A stretch of 54,452 bases of DNA, taken from NCBI GenBank assembly GCA_016744475.1, contig JADGEH010000025.1, positions 1 through 54,452 on the forward strand, given 5' to 3'. Origin of the DNA: Thiotrichales bacterium (lineage in GTDB: Bacteria > Pseudomonadota > Gammaproteobacteria > Beggiatoales > Beggiatoaceae). How positions within the stretch are numbered: position 1 is the first letter of the stretch; every line of letters starts with the position of its first letter. Made by a program: the position numbers and the translations under genes. The notes beneath the pieces are model-generated. The model worked only from the letters and a program-made list of their open reading frames with translations. It searched no databases and was not told where the DNA came from. Shown in pieces: positions 54,331 to 54,452 of the stretch.

Positions 54331-54452
54331 TGAGATAGGCAAAAATAAATTTAGGTATCGCTCCGATAAATAATAAACGGACATTCTTTTATGTTAATGC
54401 ATATTTTGTATCGGGGAGCTTAAAAAATGACTTAACTCTATCCACTGAATGT
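54331..54452. other. AT-rich sequence beside the tRNA-Pro half
   Basis: 122 bp with no coding frame. If the tRNA half is an att site this is the edge of an integrated element; if it is an exon this is the 3' part of an intron. AAAAGAATGTCC (minus strand, about 54383-54394) loosely resembles a group I P7 segment, but no pairing partner is in the window. Confidence 0.3.

Noticed and set aside
54286..54452. Second group I intron in tRNA-Pro
   Set aside because: No G precedes the exon at a position compatible with a U at the 5' splice site, and no P7 pairing is visible in the available 120 bp. It is kept only as an alternative because the window ends too soon.

Overview
The window looks like chromosomal DNA of a gammaproteobacterium, most likely a Thiotrichales / Beggiatoa-type sulfur filament. 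This is an inference. It rests on the gammaproteobacterial housekeeping genes (gyrA, glnA, ftsH, coq7, smpB, the diaA-dolP pair, gloA, yciK-like, trxB), combined with very large hybrid sensor kinases, a STAND ATPase, pentapeptide/Sel1 and leucine-rich-repeat proteins, and intergenic regions full of small repeats, a mixture common in that group. No ribosomal RNA, CRISPR array or intact transposase gene was seen.

Layout. 1-3100: an IS630-like transposase remnant, mixed repeats and a minus-strand protein with an effector-associated-like N-terminus, a membrane helix, Sel1 repeats and pentapeptide repeats. 3150-7440: dolP-diaA-smpB (minus), a LysR regulator, then a yceJ-yceI (cytochrome b561 / YceI) pair. 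7638-14822: a small unknown protein and two huge hybrid histidine kinases in tandem. 15270-20305: a DUF1302 outer-membrane protein and an RND/MMPL exporter. 20373-26502: a small four-cysteine protein, a class III aminotransferase, trxB, a TonB-dependent receptor and a DppF-like ATPase translationally coupled to it. 26652-31234: a STAND ATPase with TPRs diverging from a leucine-rich-repeat protein and a heme oxygenase. 31393-40428: YciK-like SDR, gloA, an MGDG-synthase-like glycosyltransferase, glf-coq7, a CYTH-CHAD triphosphatase and ftsH. 40429-44385: glnA with a sigma54/NtrC-type control region and a tRNA cluster (Pro, intron-split Arg, His). 44386-53846: gyrA, an NDUFA9-like reductase, a third hybrid kinase, a HAD phosphatase and an SPFH protein coupled to a periplasmic-binding lipoprotein. 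The right edge carries the 3' half of a tRNA-Pro.

Two features stand out. First, a tRNA-Arg(UCU) gene is interrupted after anticodon base 36 by a 282-nt group I intron. Its P1, P2, P3, P7 and P9 helices can be read directly. Second, a family of ~161-bp non-autonomous elements (eight copies, including two internally shrunken forms and one with a truncated end) has GAGCCTATACGAA terminal inverted repeats and 3-bp TAA/TTA target duplications. One copy sits inside another repeat whose empty counterpart also lies in this window, so the insertion site and the duplication can be checked directly. This end/target signature resembles the IS1031 group of the IS5 family.

Other points: the elements are woven into gene ends (one lies between the stop codons of two convergent genes and overlaps both; another ends 12 bp before the yceJ start). 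Two large proteins have the architecture of bacterial conflict/signalling systems (EAD-like/Sel1/pentapeptide and STAND/TPR beside LRR). GyrA naturally carries Val at the quinolone-resistance position 83. Functional assignments come from reading motifs and family knowledge; no database searches were run.
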